Below, piece by piece: positions 42,822 through 51,942 of a stretch of DNA of 64,000 nt. The stretch's first letter is position 1; every line of letters begins with the position of its first letter. A program made the translations under genes and the position numbers. Below the pieces are notes generated by a model that was given only the letters and a program-made list of their open reading frames with translations, searched no databases and was not told the DNA's origin. This stretch comes from Candidatus Bathyarchaeota archaeon (GTDB taxonomy: Archaea > Thermoproteota > Bathyarchaeia > Bathyarchaeales > Bathycorpusculaceae), in assembly GCA_026014725.1 (NCBI GenBank), contig JAOZHV010000022.1:1-64000 (forward strand), read 5' to 3'.

Positions 42822-45800
42822 TTACCAGAGCAACCAAGGCAAATCTTGCATATACTCGTTTAGTGAACGTATAGAGTTGCCGTTTTGGCCTTTTTTCTTG
42901 AGCACTTCCACCAGCGCCGTTGCCAGCTGCAAGTTAGTGATGACAGGCACGTTGAATTCAACAGCTTGGCGTCTGATGATGTAGCCGTCGGTTATGATGT
43001 CAGAGATGTTGGAGCGCTTGTTTGCCATAGGCACATTGATTACTAAATCTATTTTGCGTTCCTGTAAATAGTCCAAAATGTTGGGGCTAATTTTAGCTTC
43101 ACTGACCTTATGAAGCACTGTAGCATTTATGCCATTAGCGTTAAGTACAGTCGCCGTGTTCAGTGTCGCGTAAATCTTAAAGCCCATCTCGGCAAAAGCC
43201 TGTGCTATCGGGACAACACGTTTCTTGCGTTCCTCATCGCCGCCAACACTCAACAGGACCGCGCCGTCTTTATCTGGAATATTGACCTCTGCAGATTGCA
43301 ACGCCTTGGAGAACGCATCAGAAAAGTTCTCACCTAAACATGCCACTTCGCCTGTGCTAAGCATTTCCACACCTAAAACAGGGTCGGCACCGCTCAGGCG
43401 CATGAAGCTGAACTGGGGAACCTTAACCCCAACATGAGGCGCCACAGTCATTGGCGAGAGTTTAACGCCGTCGATTTTTTTGCCCAGCATCGCCAAAGTT
43501 GCCAGTTCAATGAGGTTTATTCCGCGTGTTTTACTGACGAAAGGCATGGAACGGGATGCCCGCAGGTTGCATTCAATAACATGAACAACATCGTCCTTAA
43601 CAAGGTACTGAATGTTGTAGGGACCACGAATCTTTAGTGCCTTAACTATGCTGACTGTGGCTTTCTCAATATCCTGTTGCACCTCAGGCTTTAGAGCTTG
43701 AGGCGGAATAGTCATGGTTGCGTCGCCGCTGTGAACACCAGCATTCTCCACATGCTCCATTATAGCACCGATGAACACGTTCTCACCGTCAGAGACACCG
43801 TCCACTTCAACTTCTTTTGCCTGCGTGATGAATTTACTGATAACTACAGGATGGTCAAGAGAAACCTTCGCTGCCAATTTTAAGAAGTTCTCGAGTGATG
43901 TTTCATTGTATGCTACACGCATCGCTGATCCAGAGAGCACATAACTTGGGCGCACGATAACTGGGTAACCAATCTTTTCCGCAAAACGTTTGGCATCCTC
44001 AATGGATTGCAGTTTGCTCCAACTTGGCTGAGAAATTCCCAACTGGTCTAGTAACGCGCTGAATTTGGAGCGGTCTTCAGCTAAATCCACATCCTCCGCC
44101 GTTGTGCCCAGCAACTTTACGCCTGCGTTTGAGAGTTTCATGGCTAAGTTGTTTGGAATTTGCCCGCCTACACTTGTGATAACGCCAAGCGGGCTTTCCT
44201 TATCATAAATATCGAGGATACGCTCTGTAGTTAGTTCTTCAAAGTAGAGTTTGTCTGAAACATCATAATCTGTGGAAACTGTCTCAGGATTATAATTAAC
44301 CATAATGGCTTCTTGTATGCCGTTCTTCTTTAGCGCCCAAATAGTGTTGACACCACACCAGTCGAACTCTACACTTGAACCGATGCGGAACACGCCAGCG
44401 CCAAGCACAACGACTTTGCTTGTAGTGCCACTGAGTTCTATGTCGTCTTCGTCTCCACCGTAAGTCAGGTAGAGATAGTTTGTCTTCGCTGGCCACTCAG
44501 CCGCTAACGTGTCAATTTGTTTCACGGCTGGGATAATGTTGGCTGTTTTTCTAAAGCTTCGGATTGTTGACGCACTAGTTTTTTGGCAAACGGCAATCTG
44601 CTCATCAGAGAACCCTATGCGTTTGGCTTCGCGTATGACTTCAACTGCGTCGCTGTCTGCCAGGTTTAGGGCTTTGAGTTTATCTTCCATATTAACAATG
44701 TTTTGGATTTTGTATAGGAAGAACGGGTCTACGCCGCTTAAGCGGTAAATCTCCATTATCGGGATACCCATGCGCAAGGCTTTGGCAATCTTGTAGAGGC
44801 GCTCGTCTGTTGGGTGAGCCATCTCGTCGCGTAACCGCTCTTCTGATTCAGGCTCAGCGTCTTCAGGGTTGCAGACTAAGCCTATCTTGCCGATGTCTAG
44901 CATGCGCACAGCTTTCTGTAAGGCTTCCTCAAAACAGCGCCCAATAGCCATAACTTCGCCTACGCTACGCATTTGAGGACCAACATGGCGGTCAGCGTTT
45001 TTGAACTTCTGCAGGTCCCAACGCGGGATTTTTACGGTTATGTAGTCAAGAGCTGGCTCAAAACAGGCAGTTGTGACCTCGGTAACTTTGTTTATGAGTT
45101 CAGGTAGAGTGTAGCCTAGCGTTAGTTTCGTGGCTATATATGCGAGGGGGTAACCTGTAACTTTGCTTGCAAGCGCTGAACTGCGCGACATGCGTGAGTT
45201 AACTTCGATTACTCGGCACTCTTCAGACGTTGGGTGCAGTGCCCATTGGATGTTGCATTCGCCCACGATGCCCAAGCTACGGATGGCATTTATGGAGATT
45301 GAACGTATATGATGGTACTCGCGGTTAGTCAAGGTCTGAGACGGCGCCACAACGATGCTGTCGCCTGTGTGGATACCCATCGGATCAAAGTTTTCCATGT
45401 TGCAAACGGTTAAGCAGTTGTCAGCGTAATCACGCATGACTTCATACTCGACTTCTTTCCAGCCACCCACGTACTCCTCAACGAGAACTTGACTAATGCG
45501 GCTCTGCACTATACCCACTGAAACTATGTCTTTTAGTTCTTTTTGGTTGTGTGCCACACCTGCGCCTTTACCGCCCAACGTGTAAGCTACTCGAACCATC
45601 ACAGGATAACCGATTTGGTCAGCAATCTCCAAGGCTTGTTTTACGCTGGTTGCAGCTTGACTCTTTAGGAACGGCACACCAGCTTTGAGCATGGCTTGGC
45701 GGAATCGTTCACGGTCTCCTGTGTCTTCGATGGCTTGAACAGGAGTACCTAAAACCTTAACATTGTACTTTTGCAGAATGCCTTTCTTTTCCAGTTCGAT

Positions 45801-46097
45801 GCCGCAGTTAAGGGCAGTTTGTCCACCGAAGCCCAAAAGTATGCCATCAGGGCGTTCTTTCTCAATCACTTTCTCCACATACTCAGGAGTAACTGGCAAA
45901 AGGTAAACTTTACCTGACAAGCGAGGATCTGTCTGGATAGTAGCGATGTTTGGGTTAATCAGAACGGTTTCTATGCCGTCTTCACGCAACGCTTTTAGGC
46001 ATTGGCTTCCCGAATAGTCAAATTCCGCAGCTTCCCCGATTTTGATGGCGCCGCTCCCCAGAACCAGCACTTTCTTTATCCAGTCAAACTTGGGCAT
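42822..46097 (-). CDS. carB: Carbamoyl-phosphate synthase large subunit
   Basis: Makes carbamoyl phosphate for arginine and pyrimidines. Two homologous ATP-grasp halves are clear: KVLVLGSGAIKIGEAAEFDYSGSQ and VVVLGAGVFRIGSSVEFDWCGVN open them, and each is followed by EVNSRMSRSSALASKVTGYPLA- or ECNLRASRSMPFVSKTRGI-type catalytic segments. A C-terminal MGS-like domain (about 930-1091) would bind allosteric ligands. At 1091 aa it is complete. It is the last gene of argG-argH-carA-carB, one base after the carA stop. Archaeal carB is sometimes split; here it is one chain. Confidence 0.97.
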   Translation of the reverse strand: MPKFDWIKKVLVLGSGAIKIGEAAEFDYSGSQCLKALREDGIETVLINPNIATIQTDPRLSGKVYLLPVTPEYVEKVIEKERPDGILLGFGGQTALNCGIELEKKGILQKYNVKVLGTPVQAIEDTGDRERFRQAMLKAGVPFLKSQAATSVKQALEIADQIGYPVMVRVAYTLGGKGAGVAHNQKELKDIVSVGIVQSRISQVLVEEYVGGWKEVEYEVMRDYADNCLTVCNMENFDPMGIHTGDSIVVAPSQTLTNREYHHIRSISINAIRSLGIVGECNIQWALHPTSEECRVIEVNSRMSRSSALASKVTGYPLAYIATKLTLGYTLPELINKVTEVTTACFEPALDYITVKIPRWDLQKFKNADRHVGPQMRSVGEVMAIGRCFEEALQKAVRMLDIGKIGLVCNPEDAEPESEERLRDEMAHPTDERLYKIAKALRMGIPIMEIYRLSGVDPFFLYKIQNIVNMEDKLKALNLADSDAVEVIREAKRIGFSDEQIAVCQKTSASTIRSFRKTANIIPAVKQIDTLAAEWPAKTNYLYLTYGGDEDDIELSGTTSKVVVLGAGVFRIGSSVEFDWCGVNTIWALKKNGIQEAIMVNYNPETVSTDYDVSDKLYFEELTTERILDIYDKESPLGVITSVGGQIPNNLAMKLSNAGVKLLGTTAEDVDLAEDRSKFSALLDQLGISQPSWSKLQSIEDAKRFAEKIGYPVIVRPSYVLSGSAMRVAYNETSLENFLKLAAKVSLDHPVVISKFITQAKEVEVDGVSDGENVFIGAIMEHVENAGVHSGDATMTIPPQALKPEVQQDIEKATVSIVKALKIRGPYNIQYLVKDDVVHVIECNLRASRSMPFVSKTRGINLIELATLAMLGKKIDGVKLSPMTVAPHVGVKVPQFSFMRLSGADPVLGVEMLSTGEVACLGENFSDAFSKALQSAEVNIPDKDGAVLLSVGGDEERKKRVVPIAQAFAEMGFKIYATLNTATVLNANGINATVLHKVSEAKISPNILDYLQERKIDLVINVPMANKRSNISDIITDGYIIRRQAVEFNVPVITNLQLATALVEVLKKKGQNGNSIRSLNEYMQDLPWLLW

Positions 46098-46098
46098 A

Positions 46099-47256
46099 CT
46101 AGTTCACCTCCAAGGTTTTGGCGAACTTGTCAAAAAGCAGTTCAGTGTCATATGGCCCTGGAGATGCTTCTGGGTGCCATTGCACAGCGAAAACGGGCTT
46201 TGTTTTGTGACGAATGCCTTCGGTAGTTTTGTCGTTGGGGTTTAGGAACCATGGTTCCAGCGGCGTATTATTTAGAGATTCTGGATCTATTGCGTAACCG
46301 TGGTTTTGTGTAGTGATGTAGCAGCGTTTGGTGTTTAGGTCAAGTGCGGGCTGGTTTTGGGCGCGGTGTCCAAATTTGAGTTTGTAAGTGTCTCCACCTA
46401 GCGCTAGCGCAAGTATTTGGGCACCTAGACAGATGCCCATGATTGGAGTTTTTTCGCTGAGTTCTCGGATGGCTTCGATGGTTTTGACACATTTTTTGGG
46501 GTCACCTGGGCCATTGCTCAAGAAGACGCCATCTGGGTTGTAAGACAGGATTTCGCTAGCTGAAGTATCATAGGGCACGCGTATGACATCTATGCCTCGT
46601 TTGAGGAGATTACGGATGATGCTGTATTTGACTCCGCAGTCGATTAGAACCACTGTTTTTTTGCCTTGAACAGTGTACTTGACGGTTTTTTGGATGGAGA
46701 CTTCCTTGACCAAATCTGTCAGGTTCGGGTCAGGGATGTTTTTGCCGTCCTTTAAGAGTGCGCCTAAATCTGGCTCTTCTCCGTCTCCGAAAACTTGTAG
46801 AATCCCCAGCATGACACCACGGGTTCGAAGCTTTTTTGTAAGACGTCTGGTGTCTACTCCGTAGATGCCGGGTACACCTTCGTCTGTTAGCCATTGGTCA
46901 AGGGTTCTTGTGGATGCCCAGTGAAACGGCTCGTGACATAGTTCATGAATTATTAAACCTTGGACTTGGATGTGGTCAGATTCAAAGTAAAGCGGAAGCC
47001 CAAGGTTTAACTCGTTGGATGGAACGCCGTAGTTGCCAACCATTGGATAAGTGAAAGTTAAAATCTGTCCCTTGTATGACGGGTCAGTTAATGCCTCTGG
47101 ATAGCCAACCATCTGCGTTGAGAAAACGACTTCGCCAGATGATTTTCCTGTTGCGCCAAAACCATTACCGATAAATGACGTTCCGTCTTCAAGAAGCAGA
47201 ATCGCTTTTTTGTTATTTTTGAACGTGCTATGTTGTGGAGCCAAAGCCCTATTCAA
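46099..47256 (-). CDS. carA: Carbamoyl-phosphate synthase small (glutaminase) subunit
   Basis: A class I glutamine amidotransferase domain: the nucleophile Cys in MGICLGAQILALALGG (about 275) and the His/Glu pair in VQWHPEASPGPYDT (about 360). The N-terminal CarA domain shows FIGNGFGATGKSSGEVVFSTQMVGYPEALTDPSY. It passes ammonia to CarB. At 385 aa it is full length. It sits four bases after argH and one before carB, so it is plainly co-transcribed. Confidence 0.96.
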   Translation of the reverse strand: MNRALAPQHSTFKNNKKAILLLEDGTSFIGNGFGATGKSSGEVVFSTQMVGYPEALTDPSYKGQILTFTYPMVGNYGVPSNELNLGLPLYFESDHIQVQGLIIHELCHEPFHWASTRTLDQWLTDEGVPGIYGVDTRRLTKKLRTRGVMLGILQVFGDGEEPDLGALLKDGKNIPDPNLTDLVKEVSIQKTVKYTVQGKKTVVLIDCGVKYSIIRNLLKRGIDVIRVPYDTSASEILSYNPDGVFLSNGPGDPKKCVKTIEAIRELSEKTPIMGICLGAQILALALGGDTYKLKFGHRAQNQPALDLNTKRCYITTQNHGYAIDPESLNNTPLEPWFLNPNDKTTEGIRHKTKPVFAVQWHPEASPGPYDTELLFDKFAKTLEVN

Positions 47257-47260
47257 CCTA

Positions 47261-48760
47261 TCAGTTTGGATTTTTAAGCCTTACGTTTTTAGGCGTGTTT
47301 GAAAGAGAATACGTTTCAACGGTTGTTTTGAGTGCGGTTTCTGCGTTGGCAAGTTTCTCTTGGAGTTTAGCGATGCTGTTTTTGTCTTGTGAGATAGTTT
47401 TGTTTTTTGCTGATATGGCTCTTTCAACTTCTTTGGGTGAAGGACCGCCTTGTACTTTATATGTTTCGACTAGTTTGCGAAGATTTGTGCATGAAACAAT
47501 GTCTTCACTCTTAACCACCAATTTGATGCCAGCAACTTCCTGAGCAACATTTTCTATCAATTCAGGTGTAGCATCAAACAAAGTTTTCTTAGAACCAATC
47601 AATGCCTTAACCACAGCGCCTACAATCTTATGGGATGTGCGGAAAGCAATATTGTACTTTCGCACCAGCATGTTGGCGAGTTCAGTTGCGCCTACGAAAC
47701 CTGCGGTAGCTTTGCCCTCAACATCAGCGGTTATCTTCAGGTTAGGGATTAGCTTAGCAAAAATGCTAAGAGAAGAGGTCAAGTTGTCTGTTGATGCCCA
47801 GAGCTTAGGTGTTATCTCTTGAAAATCAAGGTTGTACGTAGTAGGCAAACTCTTAAGAGCAGCGACTGAAGCCACTAAATCGCCAAGCGCGTAGCTGGCT
47901 CGGGCACGTATTATCTCGAGCACTTCTGGATTTTTTTTCTGCGGCATGATGCTGCTGGTTGAGGTGAACTCGTCAGGTAACTCGACAGTGCCGAATTCTG
48001 GTGAACTCCAAATTATCAAATCTTCGGCTAAGCGGCTCAAGTTCACCGCTAACATTGCTAACGCTGATTGGGTTTCGACGACAAAGTCTCTGCTACCCAC
48101 TGCATCAATCGAGTTTTCCAAAACAGAATTGAAGCCTAAGAGTTCGGCGGTTCGTTTGCGGTTAATTGGAAAACTAGTTGTTGCTAATGCTCCAGCACCT
48201 AGAGGGCACAGATTAACATGCACATAGGCGTTTTGTAATCTTTCAAGGTCTCGTCCTAAAGCCTCAACGTGAGATAGCAGGTAATGTGCGAATGTGACTG
48301 GTTGAGCTGGTTGCAAGTGAGTGTACGCTAAGATTACGGTTTCCGTATGTTTGCTAGCGGTTTCAATCAGGCTTTCCTGCATGTTCAGCAATAGTTGCAC
48401 TATATTAAGTAGTTCACTGCGCAGTTGCATGCGGATAGCGGTTGTGACTTGGTCGTTTCTGCTTTTGGCAATATGCAGGTTTCCACCCACTTCTGGTCCT
48501 GTCTCGGCGAGGACTGCTTCTTCTACTGCCATGTGAACGTCTTCGGCTTTAGGGTCAAGTTTTTGGCTGGATAGTTTTTGGAGGGCTTTTAGAATCTTTG
48601 CGCCGTCTTGCAACGGGATGATTTCTTGCTCGATAAGCATGACTACGTGAGCCTTGTTGATTGCTAAAACAGCATCGGCTACTCTTGCATCGTCCTTTCT
48701 GGATGAGGTAAAGTGAGCAACGTCTTCTCGGACATCACCGAGCCGTCCCCCATGTAGCAT
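47261..48760 (-). CDS. argH: Argininosuccinate lyase
   Basis: Last step of arginine synthesis: splits argininosuccinate into arginine and fumarate. The lyase signature TSSIMPQKKNPE (about 272-283) and the HTHLQPAQP-like AYTHLQPAQPVTF segment (about 138-150) hold active-site residues. The first residues MLHGGRLGDVREDVAHFTSS match the family N-terminus. The protein is 499 aa with an extra C-terminal coiled coil of about 40 residues (KNKTISQDKNSIAKLQEKLANAET), which is unusual for ArgH. It lies 51 bases after argG. Confidence 0.96.
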   Translation of the reverse strand: MLHGGRLGDVREDVAHFTSSRKDDARVADAVLAINKAHVVMLIEQEIIPLQDGAKILKALQKLSSQKLDPKAEDVHMAVEEAVLAETGPEVGGNLHIAKSRNDQVTTAIRMQLRSELLNIVQLLLNMQESLIETASKHTETVILAYTHLQPAQPVTFAHYLLSHVEALGRDLERLQNAYVHVNLCPLGAGALATTSFPINRKRTAELLGFNSVLENSIDAVGSRDFVVETQSALAMLAVNLSRLAEDLIIWSSPEFGTVELPDEFTSTSSIMPQKKNPEVLEIIRARASYALGDLVASVAALKSLPTTYNLDFQEITPKLWASTDNLTSSLSIFAKLIPNLKITADVEGKATAGFVGATELANMLVRKYNIAFRTSHKIVGAVVKALIGSKKTLFDATPELIENVAQEVAGIKLVVKSEDIVSCTNLRKLVETYKVQGGPSPKEVERAISAKNKTISQDKNSIAKLQEKLANAETALKTTVETYSLSNTPKNVRLKNPN

Positions 48761-48811
48761 TTTTGACGCTTTTTTGCCCTCCTTACATTTACCTTTTTTA
48801 TTAAAAAGTTT

Positions 48812-50116
48812 TTAGGTCTTCTTGGTTTTCTTGCCTGACTTCTTTTTTAGCACATTGTACATTCTTGTTTGAAGTCCCCAAAGTTCTATGAAGCCTTTCG
48901 AGTAGGATTGGTTGAAGCTGGTTTTTATGTTGTAGTTGGCTAGGTTCTTGTCGTAGAGTGACATTGGTGATGAGCGCCCGATAACTTGGAGACTGCCCTT
49001 GTAGAGTTTTAGTTTGACCTCGCCGTTCACGTTCTCCTGAGAGCGATTAATGAATGCGTCAAGGTCTTCTTTTAAGGGGTCAACCCACAATCCAGCGTAA
49101 GCTAAGAAAACCCATTCAGCATCAACTTGCTGTTTGAACAAAACCTCGTGCCGTGTCATGACCATTTTTTCAAGGTCTTTGTGAGCTTCCAGAATCACTG
49201 TGGCTGCGGGGCACTCGTAAACCTCGCGTGATTTAATGCCAACTAAGCGGTCTTCAATGTGATCTATGCGACCCACACCATGCTTGCCAGCAATCTTGTT
49301 CATTTCCATGATGAGCTCGAGTGGTTGCATGTTTTTGCCGTTGATGGCAACTGGAACGCCTCTCTCGAACTTTATGGTTACTATCTCTGGTGCGTCTGGG
49401 GCTTTTTCTGGCGCGGTTGTCCATTCATAAGCGTCTTCTGGCGGCGCGTTGTTTGCGTCTTCGAGTAGTCCGCATTCGATGGCTCTGCCCCAAACGCTTG
49501 CGTCTATGCTGTATTTTTTGGCGGCAGTGGAGACGGGGATACCTTTGGCTTTGGCGTATTCAATTTCTTCTTCGCGTGTCATGCCCCATTCGCGGACTGG
49601 TGCGAGGATTTTTTTGTCTGGTGCCAATGCGCCTAGGGTTATGTCGAAGCGTACTTGGTCGTTGCCTCTGCCTGTGCAGCCGTGTGCCAGACCTGTGGCG
49701 TCTTCTTTTTCGGCGATTTCCACCATTTTTTTTGCGATTAGTGGGCGGGATAGGCTTGTGCTGATGGGGTATTTGCCTTCGTAGAGTGCGTTGGCTTTTA
49801 TGGCTGGGAAGATGTAGTCTTTGGCAAATTCGTCTTTGGCGTCTATTCCATAGTGTTTGTAGACGCCGAGTTTTTTGGCTTTTTCCTCTGCTGCTTTTTG
49901 GTCTTCCATTTGGCCGACGTCTACGGTTACGGTTATGACTTGTGCGTTATATTTTTCTTGAAGGTATTTTATTAGTACGGATGTGTCTAATCCGCCTGAG
50001 TAAGCTAGGACGATTTTTTCGGGTATTTGTTTGCTCCCCCATTTTTCTTTTAAATTTATTTCCTTAACCTCAGTTGCGGGGGTTTTAAAGGTTGTGACTT
50101 TTTTGTTACTTAACAA
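48812..50116 (-). CDS. argG: Argininosuccinate synthase
   Basis: Joins citrulline and aspartate with ATP. The PP-loop LAYSGGLDTS is at residues 37-46; GHGCTGRGNDQVRF is the second family motif. At 434 aa it is longer than usual because of about 32 extra N-terminal residues (MLSNKKVTTFKTPATEVKEI…), lacking a clear later start codon, and a Lys-rich tail. TTG 50116 is the only start I see. It overlaps the likely promoter of the divergent regulator, so the true start is uncertain. It is the first gene of argG-argH-carA-carB. Confidence 0.95.
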   Translation of the reverse strand: MLSNKKVTTFKTPATEVKEINLKEKWGSKQIPEKIVLAYSGGLDTSVLIKYLQEKYNAQVITVTVDVGQMEDQKAAEEKAKKLGVYKHYGIDAKDEFAKDYIFPAIKANALYEGKYPISTSLSRPLIAKKMVEIAEKEDATGLAHGCTGRGNDQVRFDITLGALAPDKKILAPVREWGMTREEEIEYAKAKGIPVSTAAKKYSIDASVWGRAIECGLLEDANNAPPEDAYEWTTAPEKAPDAPEIVTIKFERGVPVAINGKNMQPLELIMEMNKIAGKHGVGRIDHIEDRLVGIKSREVYECPAATVILEAHKDLEKMVMTRHEVLFKQQVDAEWVFLAYAGLWVDPLKEDLDAFINRSQENVNGEVKLKLYKGSLQVIGRSSPMSLYDKNLANYNIKTSFNQSYSKGFIELWGLQTRMYNVLKKKSGKKTKKT

Positions 50117-50141
50117 TCTTTAAATGTACCATTTGATACAT
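50117..50141. promoter_or_regulatory. Divergent argG/regulator control region with a dyad
   Basis: CTTTAAATG (50117-50125 region) is a symmetric TATA-like box. It overlaps a dyad with arms ATGTA (50124-50128) and TACAT (50137-50141), eight bases apart. The gap between argG and the regulator is only about 37 bases if the regulator starts at 50154. The dyad is a candidate operator for the HTH-ACT protein. Confidence 0.4.
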
Positions 50142-50153
50142 CCAGTTGACGAT

Positions 50154-50732
50154 ATGACGATAGCTAAAAATGTCAGGGACCACCTGAAAAATAAGCCCTA
50201 TTTGCTGGAAGCGTTAGAGAAAGGCATAGTTAATCTGAGTGAGCTTTCTAGGCAGATTCAGAAAGAACTAAAAATTAATGACACAAGTGCCATAAAAGCT
50301 GCCTTGCGCCGTTATGCGGAAGAGTTGCAAAAGCATAAGCAGAAGCGGGAAGAGAAGGTTTTGCATTTGTTGCGGCGGAGCAGTATTGCGGTGTATGACC
50401 ATAAAGCGGTAATGATTACGGGAAAGGAGTTCAACTCGAAAACGGGTATGAAAGTGGATTTACTCAATAAATTCGTTTACTTACTAGATAGAGCCGATAT
50501 GCCTCAGCGGGTGAACACTCTTGTGAAGCATGATAACTGCACTATGATTGTGATTCATTCTCCTGAAGAGCTTGAGGCGACGCCGGGTGTTGTGGCTTTT
50601 TTGGCGACTTTGCTTGCTGAGCAGAACGTGAACATCGTTGAGTTCATTTCCTGTTGGACGGAGACGATTTTGGTGGTTGAGAAGAAGGACAGCCTCAAAG
50701 CCTATGAGGTTTTGTCGAATATGGTTGGTTAA
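50154..50732 (+). CDS. HTH-ACT regulator, likely controlling the arginine/carbamoyl phosphate operon (192 aa)
   Basis: Start ATG 50154 (MTIAKNVRDHLKNKPYLLEAL); the ATG at 50124 lies within the dyad and adds ten unsupported residues. Residues 1-75 look like a helix-turn-helix (VNLSELSRQIQKELKINDTSAIKAALRRYAEEL). Residues 85-185 show an ACT-like ferredoxin fold (IAVYDHKAVMIT… , CTMIVIHSPEELEATPGVVAFLATLLAEQNVNIVEFISCWTETILVV). The AEQNVNIVE segment is the typical ACT ligand-interface. ACT domains bind amino acids, so an arginine-responsive regulator is a natural reading, supported by its divergent position next to argG. The name and ligand are inferred. Confidence 0.75.
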   Translation: MTIAKNVRDHLKNKPYLLEALEKGIVNLSELSRQIQKELKINDTSAIKAALRRYAEELQKHKQKREEKVLHLLRRSSIAVYDHKAVMITGKEFNSKTGMKVDLLNKFVYLLDRADMPQRVNTLVKHDNCTMIVIHSPEELEATPGVVAFLATLLAEQNVNIVEFISCWTETILVVEKKDSLKAYEVLSNMVG

Positions 50733-50875
50733 TTGTTGTTTTGTTTTTCTTTCTTTGTGTGAGAAATTTTGTTTTAATCCTGTTACAAGTCTGCTTGTGG
50801 AGCGGGTTGTGTTTTGTTTTTGGGTTGGTTTTCTGCGTCTGATTGGTTGTGAGATAAGGGTTTTTCTTCACAAGT

Positions 50876-50895
50876 TCAACATGGTTCTATGTTGA
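50876..50895 (+). terminator. Perfect 7-bp hairpin after the regulator
   Basis: TCAACAT, loop GGTTCT, ATGTTGA. It follows a T/G-rich stretch (about 50735-50830) after the stop codon, which includes T5 runs able to end transcription. The hairpin may be an added signal or just a dyad. Confidence 0.35.
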
Positions 50896-51121
50896 GCCTG
50901 GGCTAGTTGCAGAAGTGAGTGCATGTTAAGAACGTTTTAGAATTCACAAGCATCAATGTTAGCAGTGATTGGCACAATGCAGTCGGGCACTAGCATGACC
51001 CATTCAGACGTTTCCGCCCGCCAAACCAGCCGCCAACCGTCCCTTTAAACAATTTTGGCACATAAAAAGCGGAATAGAAAACGCCTTTTTCAAACAGCCA
51101 TAGCAAGAACCACAGCTTTGC

Positions 51122-51345
51122 TGCTTTGCCACCTGCCCCTATCCCCCTATTTAAAGCGAGTCGGGTGAGGGTTTTTATGCGATTTACTACGACCATCAAG
51201 GAATCGTCTAGCGCAGTCTTGGCAGTTTTTACCACGACCAAACCCTAAAAGTCAAACGTTGCCGTAATGGTCGTAGTAGCAGATGGTCGTAGTAAACTCA
51301 TGCTTTTGGAGCGATTTTGCGTCAATAGCACCTACCCTTCTAAGG
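51122..51345 (-). repeat. Dispersed intergenic repeat, copy B (inverted) with insert
   Basis: Block A2' at 51122-51158 matches copy A2 inverted: 22 bases from CGCTTTAAATAG through GGGGATAGGG are identical, then GGCAAAGCA. Block A1' at 51323-51345 matches A1 inverted, with 15 identical bases (CAATAGCACCTACCC). Even the short AGCATG in between is kept at the same spacing from A1. Copy B is longer than A because of a 114-bp insert (51183-51296). No gene is supported in 50733-51363 apart from these elements. Confidence 0.65.
51183..51296. repeat. 114-bp nested inverted-repeat element
   Basis: Perfect 15-base ends: TTTACTACGACCATC at 51183-51197 and GATGGTCGTAGTAAA at 51282-51296. Two further imperfect copies lie inside: TTTACCACGACCAAA (51228-51242, same sense as the left end) and AATGGTCGTAGTAGC (51266-51280, same sense as the right end, 16 bases before it). 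It could be a MITE-like insertion, a multi-site operator, or a folded RNA. No flanking duplication is clear. Confidence 0.6.
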
Positions 51346-51363
51346 ATTTTACCAATTACTCAA

Positions 51364-51579
51364 CTACTCAAATTCCGAACGCTGCTTCTCCGTTTGCTTT
51401 ATGATATACTGTATAACAAACACGGTCACTTCTCTATGATGAGGAACCCAAGTAGTCAGCACCTTATGCCCCACACGCTTCTTAAAAGTTGTATGCTTAC
51501 TAGAGCGTACTTCTTCAAAGCCGTTGGATTTGAGGATTTCAATTACTTTTCGCTGAGGCAACGGTCGAAGCTTTGGCAC
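51364..51579 (-). CDS. hicA: HicA toxin (mRNA interferase)
   Basis: A double-stranded-RNA-binding-like fold of HicA: KLRPLPQRKVIEILKSNGF (residues 3-21), then SSKHTTFKKR with the catalytic-type His near 27, and TWVPHHREVTVFVIQYIIKQT. I choose GTG 51579 (MPKLRPLPQ) with AGGTG upstream. The product is 71 aa. Its start lies within the end of hicB (41-base overlap). HicA cleaves mRNA and is neutralised by HicB. Confidence 0.88.
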   Translation of the reverse strand: MPKLRPLPQRKVIEILKSNGFEEVRSSKHTTFKKRVGHKVLTTWVPHHREVTVFVIQYIIKQTEKQRSEFE

Positions 51580-51817
51580 GCAAAACACCTTCAGGAACAG
51601 TAACGGCAATATTTGCTAACGAAAGAGACATCAAATCCTCAATCGCAGGCTTAGGCGTATCAGGATCACTTAGGTAATCATCGATTAAATCAGCCATGTT
51701 CGCTTTAACCTCCGCCTCAGATTTTCCCTGCGTAGCAACATCTAAAAGAGGACAAGAAGCAACAAACCATTTTCCCTCTCTGGCAATAATAATCGGGAAA
51801 GGCAACTGAATAGACAT
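51539..51817 (-). CDS. hicB: HicB antitoxin
   Basis: It begins MSIQLPFPIIIAREGKWFVASCPLLD, then VATQGKSEAEVKANMADLIDDYLSD, the HicB partial RNase-H fold. The C-terminus (EGVLRAKASTVASAKSN) has no obvious ribbon-helix-helix or HTH, so DNA binding may be absent or weak. The order antitoxin-toxin and the overlap with hicA are typical. ATG start. Confidence 0.88.
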   Translation of the reverse strand: MSIQLPFPIIIAREGKWFVASCPLLDVATQGKSEAEVKANMADLIDDYLSDPDTPKPAIEDLMSLSLANIAVTVPEGVLRAKASTVASAKSN

Positions 51818-51942
51818 AGATTAACCAATGGTACTACTGTTCTAATAAACATATAATTATTTCCCATCAAAACGCTAAAGATTAAAAAGCAAACCTCTCA
51901 GAGAAAAAGGCAATTTAACATGCCATTGGACACAAAACCCGC

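Noticed and set aside
50990-51241. An 83-codon minus-strand frame in the gap after the HTH-ACT regulator
   Set aside because: It starts inside the nested inverted repeat and crosses repeat copy B. Composition looks like translated repeat DNA.
51364-51609. A longer HicA with ten more N-terminal residues
   Set aside because: The GTG at 51579 has a ribosome site and matches the family N-terminus; the longer form would overlap hicB even more.
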